Counted from the stretch's first letter, positions 9,028 to 18,410 are shown. The stretch is 64,000 nt of DNA from Phycisphaerales bacterium (GCA_029260265.1 JAJDDO010000024.1:1092228-1156227); one strand, 5' to 3'. Numbers and translations are program-made. Notes: generated by a model not told the origin, from the sequence alone.

Positions 9028-10127
9028 GCACGGAGTGTAGGTGCCGAGAGGCGCTCAACAAGTTTCTGACAGACGGACTTTGGATCTTCACTCCCGCATA
9101 CTGCGGCACTTACCGCCACGCCCCGGCACCCGATGTCCGTCAACTCAGACACATTGTCTGGCGTGATCCCGCTGATCGCGAGATGAGGAACATGCGCGGT
9201 ACGAGGCTCGGCAATGAATGCCCGGATGAGCTCGCAACCAGAATGATTCGGCTTGGGCTTGGTCAAAGATGGGAAAATCGGACCGAGCCCGCATGAGTCC
9301 GCCCCATTTTCAATCGCCACGAGTGCATCGTCAATCGACGAGCAGGTCCGCCCAATCCATCGCGCCGGGCCCAGTATCTGGCGTGCTGCAGCGGTAGGAA
9401 GGTCACCCCTTCCGAGGTGAATGCCGTCGGCATTGGCGAGTCTGGCGATGCCGACATGATCGTTGACGATGACATCAACCCCCACACCGCGGCAGGTTTC
9501 AACCAATCGTGAGCAGTGTTCAAGCAGCTGTGAATCCGTCATGGCTTTCTCGCGAATCTGAATGCAATCAGCCCCGCCTTCAACAGCAAGCTTGATCAGC
9601 TCTGAACACGAAAACTGGGTGCACAACTTCTCGGTCACCAGCACACACAGCTTCCACTGCGGGCATGGTGGCGCGAGACGAAGGACCAACCGTTTTTCAA
9701 GCTCATAGACGGTGTAACGCAGAGTCTCGAAGACTCGTGCGTCGGCACCAATCGCTTTGGAGACTTCTTCGATGACCCGCAATGCCTCACCAACGCGCTT
9801 TGCGGCGGCGACCACGATGCTCGCGAGCCCATTTTCACGGTTCTGTTCAAGCGCGGTCGTGATGCCTGTGCCGACATCGCCCGGGGTGTCTCTCGAAGCG
9901 AGGAGGTCAAACTCGGAAATGGGGAGGGCACCGATTGCTGCTCGCATACGGTGCCGAGCAACCTTGCACTGTTCGGCGAGCGATTGGTCATCGAGCGCGA
10001 ATCGAGCAGCATCTTCCATCATCCGGAGCCCCTCGCGGGCACGGTTGGCGTTGGCATCAACTATGCGAGCTGCGTGGTCCACGGGCAGGATTCCTTTGGG
10101 GAACAACGGACGATCCAGACCAACCAT
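9024..10127 (-). CDS. thiE: Thiamine phosphate synthase with N-terminal extension domain
   Basis: A protein of about 367 residues. From about residue 160 it is a ThiE TIM barrel that joins hydroxymethylpyrimidine diphosphate and thiazole phosphate: DCIQIREK, DVIVNDHVGIARLANADGIHLG with the substrate-binding residues, then SCGLGPIFPS and AISGI. The first 150 residues (VDANANRAREGLRMMEDAARFAL, in two parts VDANANRAREGL and RMMEDAARFAL) match the helical domain attached to ThiE in several non-proteobacterial lineages. The start is uncertain: ATG at 10127 or TTG at 10148; neither has a good ribosome site. No TPP riboswitch is visible upstream. Confidence 0.92.
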   Translation of the reverse strand: MVGLDRPLFPKGILPVDHAARIVDANANRAREGLRMMEDAARFALDDQSLAEQCKVARHRMRAAIGALPISEFDLLASRDTPGDVGTGITTALEQNRENGLASIVVAAAKRVGEALRVIEEVSKAIGADARVFETLRYTVYELEKRLVLRLAPPCPQWKLCVLVTEKLCTQFSCSELIKLAVEGGADCIQIREKAMTDSQLLEHCSRLVETCRGVGVDVIVNDHVGIARLANADGIHLGRGDLPTAAARQILGPARWIGRTCSSIDDALVAIENGADSCGLGPIFPSLTKPKPNHSGCELIRAFIAEPRTAHVPHLAISGITPDNVSELTDIGCRGVAVSAAVCGSEDPKSVCQKLVERLSAPTLRA

Positions 10128-10270
10128 AGGAGGCAAAGAGCGTTGCAAACCAGTGGTTTACAGTCATTGGATGCGACAGAAGTGTCTGGACGGGATACAG
10201 TCGATGTTCCTAAAGTGGCAGCAGCGAGCTGATCCAGCTTCCAAGTCCTGCCCGTGTGGGGAACCACGAG

Positions 10271-11083
10271 ATGAACAACAGACCAACACAAGTTGAGCCC
10301 AACGAACGCGTCACCTTCGCGATCAGGTACGAAGACGAGCACATGCTGGTCGTCGAGAAGCCAACGCGGACCGTCTCACAGCCTGGGGTTGGGCATCAGC
10401 ACGATACCCTCCTCAATGGTCTGATGGCCCAATATCCCAAGCAGCTGCGTAACCTAGGGGTCAACCGGGATTTCGGGCTCGTTCACAGGCTCGACCGTGA
10501 AACCAGTGGGTTGCTCGTGATCGCACTGTCCCCGAACGCCTATGACGGTCTCCGCGAGCAGTTCGAGAACCGCAAGGTCAACAAGTACTACTGGGCGGTA
10601 TGCCACAAGGCCCCGCGTGAGCCGCAAGGTGTGATCCGCAAGCCGATCCTCGACGAGATCAAACGAACCAGCCGATACACCTCGGTTCGGACCTCGAGGA
10701 TCTCGAACAAGGGCAAGCCCGCGCTGACCGCGTATCGGGTGCTGCAGAGCAGCGATCTGGCCGCACTGATCGAAGCACGCCCCGTCACGGGCAGGCTCCA
10801 TCAGATCCGCCTGCACCTGAGCATGATCGGAGCGGCGGTGCTCGGTGATTCTCAGTACGGCCCCAAAAAAATGAAGTTCGGCGCTCCCCGCCTTGCACTG
10901 CATTCACATCGCATCTCTTTGACGCACCCAATCACGCACGAGCAGGTTGATGTCCGGACCAAGTTCCCCAAAGACCTGCGGACACTGCTCAAGAAGCTCG
11001 ATCTCATCCGCCCAGATATCGACCAATCTCCCTCAGTCGAGAAGAGCACCGATCAGCTCTCCACCGACGCGGTCGGCGAATAA
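10271..11083 (+). CDS. RluA-family RNA pseudouridine synthase
   Basis: A 270-residue pseudouridine synthase acting on rRNA or tRNA uridines. The catalytic motif VHRLDRETSGLLV places the nucleophilic Asp at residue 75, and the RluA motif III region reads RPVTGRLHQIRLHL. There is no N-terminal S4 domain, so it belongs to the shorter RluA/RluC-like group; the target base cannot be told from sequence. Its last 51 bases overlap the 3-prime end of hemW on the other strand. Confidence 0.92.
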   Translation: MNNRPTQVEPNERVTFAIRYEDEHMLVVEKPTRTVSQPGVGHQHDTLLNGLMAQYPKQLRNLGVNRDFGLVHRLDRETSGLLVIALSPNAYDGLREQFENRKVNKYYWAVCHKAPREPQGVIRKPILDEIKRTSRYTSVRTSRISNKGKPALTAYRVLQSSDLAALIEARPVTGRLHQIRLHLSMIGAAVLGDSQYGPKKMKFGAPRLALHSHRISLTHPITHEQVDVRTKFPKDLRTLLKKLDLIRPDIDQSPSVEKSTDQLSTDAVGE

Positions 11084-12304
11084 AAAACCATGATCGGTAA
11101 GCACCCAACGCTCCGCGTACGGGTGCTCTATCCACCCTGAATCGTGGCAACTCTGGACTGCTTGACATAACTGATCTTGCTTCTCGATGGTCGATGCGGT
11201 CATCCTCGCGCTCACAGCATCCACCCCTTCGCTCAATCGAATACTGGTCATCAGCAGATCCATCAGAGCTCGTCGGGTATCCGGCGGTTCGATGTCACAG
11301 ATCGGGGCGAACCCGCGATCGCTCAGTTTGAGATAATCATCCAGCCTCGGCGTGTTTTTCCATCGGTACCCATTGAGATGCCCGGATGCGCTCGGTCCCA
11401 CAGCAAGCCAAGGCTCGCTCCTCCAGTAGTTCATGTTGTGCAAGCATTCCGCGCCGGGCTTGGCGTGGTTGGAGACCTCGTACCGCTTGAATCCGGCTGC
11501 GTCGAAGGTTGCGAGGCAATGGTTGTACATATCGACCTCAAGCTTCTCGGGCGCTCTGGAAAACTGCCCACGGTTGAGCCTCGCGGTCATCGCGGTGTTG
11601 GGTTCGTAGGTCAGCCCGTACGCCGAGATGTGCTCGATCGGCAGACTCAGCGCATGCTCAAGATCGGCATCGAAATCTTCCAGCGTCTGCCCCGGGATGG
11701 CGTAGATGAGATCAATCGATCGTCTAGATATGCCGGCGTTGCCGAGTGTCTCGAGTGCTTCGGGCACACGATCCGGGTTGTGGTGGCGTTCGAGCGCCTT
11801 GAGGTGGTCGGTGTTAAATGATTGTGCACCGATCGAAGCCCGGTTGACTCCGCCGCCAGCCAGCACTTCTGCGATCTGGTTGTCAACCGTTTCGGGATTG
11901 CATTCAACGCTGAACTCGCCTTTGCCATCCCGGATCTCGGAGAGATCAAAGACCGAATGGAGCTCCGCAAGAAGTCTCTCCCAGAGCTTGGGTGCGAGCA
12001 GGGTTGGGGTGCCGCCGCCAACGAAGACGGTTTCCAGCGGAAGATCCGGGAAGTAGGAAGCCTGTGCTCTGAGCTCCCTGATAAGCCGATCGGTGAACGC
12101 GGCTTGGCGATCCTGCCGATCAACGATCGAGTAAAAATCACAATAGTGGCATTTATGGAAGCAGAACGGGATGTGGATATAGAGTGATTTCGGCGGGGTT
12201 GTGTTTGGGTATGCCGCGCCGGATGCCGATCTTGGTGCAAACACTTGGCGCGAAGATCCGATTGAGCGTTGCATAGGCAGCGAAATCGCGGTATCGTCCG
12301 TCAT
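11033..12304 (-). CDS. hemW: Radical SAM protein HemW (coproporphyrinogen oxidase-like)
   Basis: A 423-residue radical SAM enzyme. The iron-sulphur cluster cysteines are in CFHKCHYCDF (Cys48, Cys52, Cys55), followed by VFVGGGTPTLL and the GAQSFN and IDLIYAIPGQT segments typical of HemW. It lacks the fourth Cys of HemN, which fits HemW, the proposed haem chaperone, rather than the oxygen-independent coproporphyrinogen oxidase. The ATG at 12304 is used; upstream residues in the same frame show no similarity. Its end overlaps the convergent pseudouridine synthase gene. Confidence 0.93.
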   Translation of the reverse strand: MTDDTAISLPMQRSIGSSRQVFAPRSASGAAYPNTTPPKSLYIHIPFCFHKCHYCDFYSIVDRQDRQAAFTDRLIRELRAQASYFPDLPLETVFVGGGTPTLLAPKLWERLLAELHSVFDLSEIRDGKGEFSVECNPETVDNQIAEVLAGGGVNRASIGAQSFNTDHLKALERHHNPDRVPEALETLGNAGISRRSIDLIYAIPGQTLEDFDADLEHALSLPIEHISAYGLTYEPNTAMTARLNRGQFSRAPEKLEVDMYNHCLATFDAAGFKRYEVSNHAKPGAECLHNMNYWRSEPWLAVGPSASGHLNGYRWKNTPRLDDYLKLSDRGFAPICDIEPPDTRRALMDLLMTSIRLSEGVDAVSARMTASTIEKQDQLCQAVQSCHDSGWIEHPYAERWVLTDHGFLFADRVGGELIGALLD

Positions 12305-12368
12305 GTGTGGCAGGTCTCCTGGTGCCAAGGCCGGGGGAGGTATTCCATGCTTGGAAAGGATTGTATTC

Positions 12369-12842
12369 GTGCAAGTAGCCCTCGTACGCGTTGCCCCCAA
12401 CGGGCAGACTCAAAGAGTTCCAATATCACGCTCGAGCACCATTATTGGTCGCAATGACGATTGTCATATCAGAATCCGCTCCGCCGGGATGTCTCGCAAG
12501 CATTGCGAGGTGATCGTGGAGGGCGGAGATCTCACCATACGAGATCTCGGTTCGAGCAACGGTACCTACATCAACCAGGAAAAGATTTCCTCCCAGCCAA
12601 CTTCTGCGGGAGATCTTGTCTCGGTTGGTGGATTGGTGTTTCTTGTTGAGGTGAACGGGATTCCCGAGGATATCGATGCGGCTCTGCTCTTCGAAGATGG
12701 CTTGCCAGAAGTAGAGAATCATGTTCCGCCAACTCAACCCCAGCCCCCCCTGGTGCCCGCTGGGAAGGCGAAGGAAGATTCGAGCATGATGGACTTCGAG
12801 TTCGATCTCGATGATGATGACGACGAACAGCCACCGCTCTGA
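12369..12842 (+). CDS. FHA domain protein with acidic tail
   Basis: A 157-residue protein with one forkhead-associated domain, residues about 10-95: TIIGRNDDCHIRI, SRKHCEVIV and LGSSNGTYIN contain the conserved Gly-Arg, Ser-x-x-His and Asn-Gly that bind phosphothreonine. The C-terminal part is Pro-rich and ends in an acidic run (EFDLDDDDDEQ). No ATG fits; GTG at 12369 is preceded by GGAAAGGA with an 8-base gap and gives the usual FHA start. It probably docks onto a phosphorylated partner such as a Ser/Thr kinase substrate. Divergent from hemW. Confidence 0.85.
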   Translation: MQVALVRVAPNGQTQRVPISRSSTIIGRNDDCHIRIRSAGMSRKHCEVIVEGGDLTIRDLGSSNGTYINQEKISSQPTSAGDLVSVGGLVFLVEVNGIPEDIDAALLFEDGLPEVENHVPPTQPQPPLVPAGKAKEDSSMMDFEFDLDDDDDEQPPL

Positions 12843-12870
12843 AACACACATCAGAGTACACAGTTAAAAA

Positions 12871-12896
12871 GGGCACCTCCAATGTTGGAGGTGCCC
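12871..12896. terminator. Bidirectional intrinsic terminator
   Basis: A perfect 12-base inverted repeat (GGGCACCTCCAA / TTGGAGGTGCCC) separated by two bases, with AAAAA before it and a T-rich stretch (TTACTTTTAAT) after it. It can end both the FHA gene on the + strand and the small zinc-ribbon gene on the - strand. Confidence 0.88.
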
Positions 12897-12919
12897 TTAC
12901 TTTTAATCTTGGCGTTGGA

Positions 12920-13090
12920 TTACTTGGTGGTTCCCGAACTGTCGGCCGGTGAGGGCTTTGCGCCAGGCACACGGATGTTGGTGCCGCATTCTTTGCAACG
13001 AACAGTTTTTCCGCGTGCGATCTCGGGGACCGCGAGGACTTTTCGGCAAGTCAGATTTGGACACATGATACGGACCATTTTATCAGCCAT
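12920..13090 (-). CDS. Small zinc-ribbon protein
   Basis: A 56-residue protein beginning MADKMVRIMCPNLTC, with a second pair in VRCKECGTNIRVP, giving a four-cysteine zinc ribbon (CPNLTC...CKEC) like the MJ0042-type fingers common in planctomycetes. The tail is Pro/Ser-rich. GAGG lies about 9 bases before the ATG at 13090. It is divergent from purA and ends at the shared terminator. Function unknown; such ribbons usually bind nucleic acid or protein. Confidence 0.8.
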   Translation of the reverse strand: MADKMVRIMCPNLTCRKVLAVPEIARGKTVRCKECGTNIRVPGAKPSPADSSGTTK

Positions 13091-13284
13091 TGAAAGCTCC
13101 TCTGAACAGTCATGATATCGGCATTCGATCTGGACACCAAGACAACACGGTCCTGTTTGATTGTGCATCGGCCCTCATGATCGGAACATTCGGATCCGGT
13201 GGCCACCACCGACGACAACGGGGACTATCCTTGGGTGCCGATAAGTCTTTCGATACCAAATTCTGCCCGAATGAGGGGGTTCAT

Positions 13285-14625
13285 ATGGTTCACGAGCGTA
13301 CCGGGTCACGAGCAAACGCAGTTGTTGGGCTTCAATGGGGTGACGAGGGCAAGGGGAAGCTTGTCGATCTGTTGGCATCAGAGTTTGATGCGGTTGTCCG
13401 GTACAACGGCGGCGCAAACGCCGGGCATTCTGTGGTTGTGGGGGGCGAACGCTATGCGTTGCACCTTGTCCCCTCGGGGATCCTCTCGCCGGATGTCCTA
13501 GCTGTCATAGGCAATGGCGTGGTGATTGATCCGCACCGATTACTCGAAGAACTACGCACCCTCCAAGATCGTGGTGTCGATACATCTGGGATGGTCATTT
13601 CCGACCGGGCCCATATCGTGATGCCTTATCACAAAGCCGAGGATGCATTGCGAGAGGAACTGCTCGCGCCGGCAGCGGATCGAGGACCCGAGCAGACCAA
13701 GAGGGTCGTTTCCGCAATCGGAACAACCCGGCGTGGGATCGGCCCGGCGTACGCAGACAAGGTGCACAGGGCGACGGCGATCAGGATCGGTGATCTGCTC
13801 AATCGAGCCGTCCTCGCGAGCAAGCTCGAGATGATCTGCTCGATGAAAAACGCGGTGTTCGAATCCCTGCACCCAGGTGAGCACGAATCCTTTGATGCAG
13901 TTCAACTCACCGATGAGATGGTCAAACTGGGCGAGCTGCTTGCCCCAATGATCAGCGACACCGCGTATCTGCTTGATGATCTCAGACGCGAGGGAAAGTC
14001 GATCCTGTTTGAGGGTGCGAATGCGACGATGCTTGATGTTGATCATGGGACCTATCCGTATGTGACGAGCTCGAACTCGTCAGCGCTCGGGATCGGGCCT
14101 GGCAGCGGGGTGCCGCCTCAAGCGGTGACCAAGATCATTGGGGTGGTCAAGGCGTACTGCACCCGTGTGGGCGGCGGTCCGATGCCAACGGAACTCTTCG
14201 ACGATGTTGGTGACGCCATCCGTCAGAGAGGGCGGGAGTTCGGGACCACGACCGGCCGACCACGGCGTGTCGGCTGGCTCGATCTGGTCGCATTGAAATA
14301 TGCTGCCATGATCTCGGGCGCGACCGAGCTGTGCATTACCCTGCTTGATGTGCTGTCTGGAGAGCCGGAACTGAAACTCGCTGTGGAATATGAGATGCCC
14401 AGCGGGCGGACCGCCCGATTCATCGCCGACGGGATACTTTTAAGCGATGCGACCCCGATCTATGAAACCATGCACGGGTTTTCCGAAGATATTACTGGGG
14501 CGAGGTCGTTTGACGAACTCCCACCCAACGCCAGAGCGTATATCGAGCGGATAGAAGCATTTGTAGGCGTGCCGGTTCGGACCGTTTCTGTCGGTCCAGA
14601 TCGTGAACAGACCATTCGGCGATAG
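13285..14625 (+). CDS. purA: Adenylosuccinate synthetase
   Basis: A 446-residue enzyme that makes adenylosuccinate from IMP, GTP and aspartate in AMP synthesis. Seen: the P-loop GLQWGDEGKGK with the catalytic Asp, NGGANAGH with the catalytic His, SSNSSALGIGPG, and GTTTGRPRRVGWLD. The ATG at 13285 follows GAGGGGG by 5 bases and matches the family's usual length (about 430). The open frame continues upstream to 13090 but without similarity. uppS follows after 24 bases. Confidence 0.96.
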   Translation: MVHERTGSRANAVVGLQWGDEGKGKLVDLLASEFDAVVRYNGGANAGHSVVVGGERYALHLVPSGILSPDVLAVIGNGVVIDPHRLLEELRTLQDRGVDTSGMVISDRAHIVMPYHKAEDALREELLAPAADRGPEQTKRVVSAIGTTRRGIGPAYADKVHRATAIRIGDLLNRAVLASKLEMICSMKNAVFESLHPGEHESFDAVQLTDEMVKLGELLAPMISDTAYLLDDLRREGKSILFEGANATMLDVDHGTYPYVTSSNSSALGIGPGSGVPPQAVTKIIGVVKAYCTRVGGGPMPTELFDDVGDAIRQRGREFGTTTGRPRRVGWLDLVALKYAAMISGATELCITLLDVLSGEPELKLAVEYEMPSGRTARFIADGILLSDATPIYETMHGFSEDITGARSFDELPPNARAYIERIEAFVGVPVRTVSVGPDREQTIRR

Positions 14626-14649
14626 TTGACCGAAGATGGGGGATTTGAA

Positions 14650-15483
14650 ATGTCTGTGAGTCAAGTCGAACAAGCGAACCAGATAGCCCTCGATCGGATC
14701 AAATCAAAGTTTCCACAGGCGGACCCGGATCGGTTCCTTGTGCGCGTGCCTCACGCCAAAATCCCTCGTCACATCGCGATTATCATGGATGGCAACGGGC
14801 GATGGGCCCAAGAGCGAGGCTTTGCTCGTGTGGTCGGGCATCGCAACGGGATGAAGGCGGTGCGTGAAGCGGTCGAAACCTGCGCCAAGATCGGGGTCGA
14901 GGTGCTCACGCTCTATTCATTCAGCTCAGAAAACTGGTCACGCCCAAGCGATGAAATCCAGGCGCTGATGCAGATGTGCGAGATGTACTGCGCTGGTGAG
15001 CAGGATGCATTGGCCGAGAATAATGTTCGTGTACGCGTGATCGGTCGCCGGGCAGGGCTACCCGATGAAGTGGTGGGGGCGTTAGATCTTCTTGAACAAA
15101 CAACAGCGGGTTGCACCGGGTTGACGCTCTGCCTTGCGATCAACTATGGATCTCGCGACGAGATCGTGGATGCGGTGCGTTCGATCGCAAAGCGGGCGGT
15201 CGAGGGGGAGATCGACCCGTCGCGGATTGATGCCGAACTGGTTTCGGAGTCCTTGTACACTGCGGGGATTGACGATCCCGAGCTGTTGATCAGAACCGGC
15301 GGAGATTGGCGGGTGAGCAACTACCTGCTCTGGCAGATTAGTTACAGCGAGATCCTTGTGCTCGATGAATACTGGCCCGATTTCGATCAGCAGGCACTTT
15401 GCAACGCGGTGGAAGTCTTTGCCTCCCGGTCGCGGCGGTTTGGCGGCATCGAATCCGAGGCTGAGGATCAGGGCACCGGATGA
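14650..15483 (+). CDS. uppS: Isoprenyl transferase (undecaprenyl diphosphate synthase)
   Basis: A 277-residue cis-prenyltransferase that builds the undecaprenyl carrier for cell envelope synthesis. The motif IAIIMDGNGRWA holds catalytic Asp47; LTLYSFSSENWSRP and LLIRTGGDWRVSNYLLWQ are the other conserved blocks (the last usually reads RTSGE-RLSNFLLWQ). There are about 40 extra residues before the enzyme core. The ATG at 14650 has GGGGG 10 bases upstream. It sits between purA and cdsA, and uppS-cdsA is a common pair. Confidence 0.95.
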   Translation: MSVSQVEQANQIALDRIKSKFPQADPDRFLVRVPHAKIPRHIAIIMDGNGRWAQERGFARVVGHRNGMKAVREAVETCAKIGVEVLTLYSFSSENWSRPSDEIQALMQMCEMYCAGEQDALAENNVRVRVIGRRAGLPDEVVGALDLLEQTTAGCTGLTLCLAINYGSRDEIVDAVRSIAKRAVEGEIDPSRIDAELVSESLYTAGIDDPELLIRTGGDWRVSNYLLWQISYSEILVLDEYWPDFDQQALCNAVEVFASRSRRFGGIESEAEDQGTG

Positions 15484-15516
15484 GCCATCTCCGGGCTGCG
15501 GTGCTACCCTCTGTTC

Positions 15517-16416
15517 GTGCTAAAACACCGATTAACTCTGGGTCCGGTTTTTATCGTCGCGATCATTCTGTTTGCGTACCTCGACGAGGTGCTCGATCAT
15601 CTTTCGACGCCAGCGTGGGTGCCCTACCACAAGGACACACTCCCGCCTGGCATGGTGGTTTTTGTGGTGATGATGGTGCTCAGTTCCTTTGGGGCCCGTG
15701 AGGTTGCACGGATTTTGCGTGCCAAGGGCGATGAGATCGGCACCCTTTTCGCGGTCGCGATCTCACTCTCTGGGTTGCTCTTGATCGGATTCATCCCGGT
15801 TGAGATCACGGGCACGATCGGGCTCGCGGTAGGTGTTTCGTCTGTTGCCTTGGTGTTTGTCAGCGGGTTGATCTACGCGATCCGGAAGAAGCAAATTGAT
15901 GGCGCGATCGGCATCGGTGGCGGCGTGCTCTTGATCTATGTGTATATGGGGCTGATGCTTGGGTTCATGGCGTTGATCCGACGAGAGCATTCGATCTGGG
16001 TTTTGGTATGGGTGCTGGCATGCGTGAAGTCTTGTGACATCGGCGCGTTCTTTACCGGCACGACAATCGGGAAGAACAAGCTCATCCCCTGGTTGAGCCC
16101 GGGCAAGACCTGGGAGGGGCTCGTTGGCGGGATGATTACCAGCGGCGGGGTTGGTGCGATCGGCGCTTTGATGCTTTCTTCTGCGGGGATCAGTTCACCT
16201 GGAGTGCTCGCGGGCGGCCTGATGGGCTTTGTGTTTGGTGGGCTTGGACAGATGGGGGATCTGACCGCGAGTTTGATGAAACGCGATGCCCAGATGAAGG
16301 ACTCGGGTTCGAGCCTGCCCGGGTTTGGCGGGGTGCTGGACATCATCGATTCGCCGGTGTTTGTGGCCCCATTTGCGTTCTGGGCCCTTCGATTGGTGGC
16401 GGTGCTCTCGTCTTGA
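15517..16416 (+). CDS. cdsA: Phosphatidate cytidylyltransferase
   Basis: A 299-residue polytopic membrane enzyme making CDP-diacylglycerol from phosphatidate and CTP. The C-terminal family signature is visible as SLMKRDAQMKDSGSSLPG followed by GFGGVLDIIDS. About seven to eight hydrophobic segments are seen. The start is GTG at 15517, 34 bases after the uppS stop; no ATG fits this frame. Confidence 0.94.
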   Translation: MLKHRLTLGPVFIVAIILFAYLDEVLDHLSTPAWVPYHKDTLPPGMVVFVVMMVLSSFGAREVARILRAKGDEIGTLFAVAISLSGLLLIGFIPVEITGTIGLAVGVSSVALVFVSGLIYAIRKKQIDGAIGIGGGVLLIYVYMGLMLGFMALIRREHSIWVLVWVLACVKSCDIGAFFTGTTIGKNKLIPWLSPGKTWEGLVGGMITSGGVGAIGALMLSSAGISSPGVLAGGLMGFVFGGLGQMGDLTASLMKRDAQMKDSGSSLPGFGGVLDIIDSPVFVAPFAFWALRLVAVLSS

Positions 16417-16475
16417 TGGGTGCGGGCTGGCTACACTGTCTGTATATGAAGATTCAAGGTGCACGGGAGATCTGC

Positions 16476-17231
16476 ATGACTGTAACCCACAAGCTGCTCG
16501 CATTGTTTCGCGTCGATAAAGAGATGCATGGTTTACAAGCGAGGCTGAACGCTGCGGAGAACTTCCTCGGTGCCCAGACGAAGCTCTTGGCCGAGCTTGG
16601 GGCTCAATCAGAGTCGTATCAAGCTCAGATCCGCCAGTTGACCGCGAGCGAATCCAATGCCGAGGGCGAGAGCAACCGGGTCACGGTGCATATCGATGAT
16701 CTTCGCGAGAAGATGAACAACGCTTCGACAAACAAAGAATACAAAGCACTGCTCTCTGAGGTCAACAACCTCAAGGAGCAACGCGACGAGCATGACCGTG
16801 AAGCCATGACACATCTCGAAAAGATCGAAGAGTTGAAGTCTGAGCTCGGCGAGGTTCAAGAGAAACTCGATGAGCGAGAGAAGGTCCGCACGGTCGCCGA
16901 GTCCGAGCGTCAACAGCGATCCGACGAGATCGCTGATCAGCTCGCAGAGCTGAGGACCAAGCGTGAGGATCTTGTCGCCGATGTGCCCGTCGATGCATTG
17001 AGGGTCTACGAGTCTCTCCTGAAATCGCGGGGCGAAGAGGCGATGGCGCCACTGGAAATCGCAGACCGCAAACGCCACGAGTATGTCTGTGGCTCATCGA
17101 TGATGAGCGTGCCGGTTGAGGTCGCCGCGTCTCTGATCCAGGGCAAGCTGACCATTTCCCCCAATGACGGGTGCATCCTCTACCTGACCGAGGAGGTCGA
17201 AGAGGAACTCGCGGGCGCATTCAAGAAGTAA
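16476..17231 (+). CDS. Coiled-coil protein with degenerate C4 zinc-ribbon end
   Basis: A 251-residue protein of the family made of a long antiparallel coiled coil (residues about 10-185, rich in Glu, Leu, Lys and Arg; STNKEYKALLSEV is a family hallmark) and a C-terminal C4 zinc ribbon. In this copy the ribbon reads EYVCGSSMMSVP and later NDGCILYL: each CxxC pair has kept only one Cys, so zinc binding is probably lost. GGGAG precedes the ATG at 16476. The function is unknown in the family. It follows cdsA and is convergent with ruvB. Confidence 0.82.
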   Translation: MTVTHKLLALFRVDKEMHGLQARLNAAENFLGAQTKLLAELGAQSESYQAQIRQLTASESNAEGESNRVTVHIDDLREKMNNASTNKEYKALLSEVNNLKEQRDEHDREAMTHLEKIEELKSELGEVQEKLDEREKVRTVAESERQQRSDEIADQLAELRTKREDLVADVPVDALRVYESLLKSRGEEAMAPLEIADRKRHEYVCGSSMMSVPVEVAASLIQGKLTISPNDGCILYLTEEVEEELAGAFKK

Positions 17232-17257
17232 AAAGCATCCTGGGCGGCTGAGAGTTT

Positions 17258-18325
17258 TTAGATCAAAGGCTCTTCGGTGAACGACGCGGGCAGTTTTTCA
17301 AGCCCGAGGTGTTCGCACGCGCGTTGGGTGAGCATCCGCCCGCGACGGGTCCTTGCGAGGAATCCGATCTGGAGCAGGTAGGGCTCGACAACATCCTCGA
17401 GTGTCCCGGTGTCCTCGTTCATTGTTGCTGCGACAGCTTCGAGCCCAACGGGCCCGCCGTTGTAGACCTTGCGGATGGTGCTCAGATAGCTCCGGTCAAG
17501 ATCATCGAGCCCGATCGCGTCCACGCCTTCGAGCTGAAGGGCGGCGTCCACGATGGAATCAGAGAGCTGCCCGTCCGCACGAACATCCGCGTAATCGCGG
17601 ACGCGACGCAGGAGCCTGTTGGCGATGCGGGGGGTGCCTCTTGATCGTTCCGCGATCTGAGAGAGCGTGCTGGAATCTTGATCGCTTGCACTCATTTTGA
17701 GCAGGTTGGCTGATCGGTTGAGGATGTGCACCAGCTCATGCTCCGCGTAGTACTTCAGGTGGTGCGTGATCCCAAATCTGGACCGGAGTGGCGAGCTGAG
17801 CAGCCCCGCGCGGGTGGTCGCTCCGATGAGCGTGAACGGGGCGCAGTTGATCTGCACAGTCCGAGCATTGAGCCCGGTATCCAAGCAGACATCAATGCGG
17901 AAGTCTTCCATCGCGGGATAGATGAACTCCTCGACTGCGACGGGGAGACGATGGATCTCGTCGATGAAGAGCACATCTCCAGGCTGCAATCGTGTAAGCA
18001 CCGCGACGAGGTCGGTGCCTCTTGCGAGCGCCGGGCCCGAGGTGGTGTGCACCTTGGTCCCCAACTCGGTGCTGATGACATGGGCGAGCGTGGTTTTGCC
18101 GAGCCCCGGTGGCCCGTGGAGGAGGACATGTTCGAGTTGCTCAACATGCTCGATATCACTCGCGGCATCTTGCCGTGATTTGACCGCCTGGATCGCGATG
18201 AGCAGGCGTTCGATCAGATCGGGCTGACCAACATACTCATCGAGGGTCTTTGGACGCAGTGCCCAGTTGGCGTGCTCCTCGACAGGGCTGGTTTCGGTGG
18301 GGGAGATGAGTCGTTCGGTGGCCAT
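17258..18325 (-). CDS. ruvB: Holliday junction branch migration helicase subunit RuvB
   Basis: A 355-residue AAA+ motor that drives Holliday junction branch migration with RuvA. Walker A is HGPPGLGKTTLAH, Walker B is VLFIDEIHRL, sensor 1 is IGATTRAGLL, and the C-terminal winged helix includes GGPVGLEAVAATMNEDTGT. Residues about 45-60 contain a short insertion before the Walker A motif. ruvA and ruvC are not in the neighbourhood. Confidence 0.96.
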   Translation of the reverse strand: MATERLISPTETSPVEEHANWALRPKTLDEYVGQPDLIERLLIAIQAVKSRQDAASDIEHVEQLEHVLLHGPPGLGKTTLAHVISTELGTKVHTTSGPALARGTDLVAVLTRLQPGDVLFIDEIHRLPVAVEEFIYPAMEDFRIDVCLDTGLNARTVQINCAPFTLIGATTRAGLLSSPLRSRFGITHHLKYYAEHELVHILNRSANLLKMSASDQDSSTLSQIAERSRGTPRIANRLLRRVRDYADVRADGQLSDSIVDAALQLEGVDAIGLDDLDRSYLSTIRKVYNGGPVGLEAVAATMNEDTGTLEDVVEPYLLQIGFLARTRRGRMLTQRACEHLGLEKLPASFTEEPLI

Positions 18326-18410
18326 TGTTTCTAGTCTATCGGTTTGTGTCCGGGTATGGCGTGATTAGTGTTCAATTCACTCAGGAATCGGCCCAATGGA
18401 TCAAGAAAAA

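Noticed and set aside
10128..10255. Possible TPP riboswitch ahead of thiE
   Set aside because: The conserved CUGAGA and other core elements of the TPP aptamer are absent.
15480..15701. Small gene starting in an ATGA overlap with uppS
   Set aside because: The 73 residues have no similarity and run inside cdsA in another frame; cdsA begins at GTG 15517.
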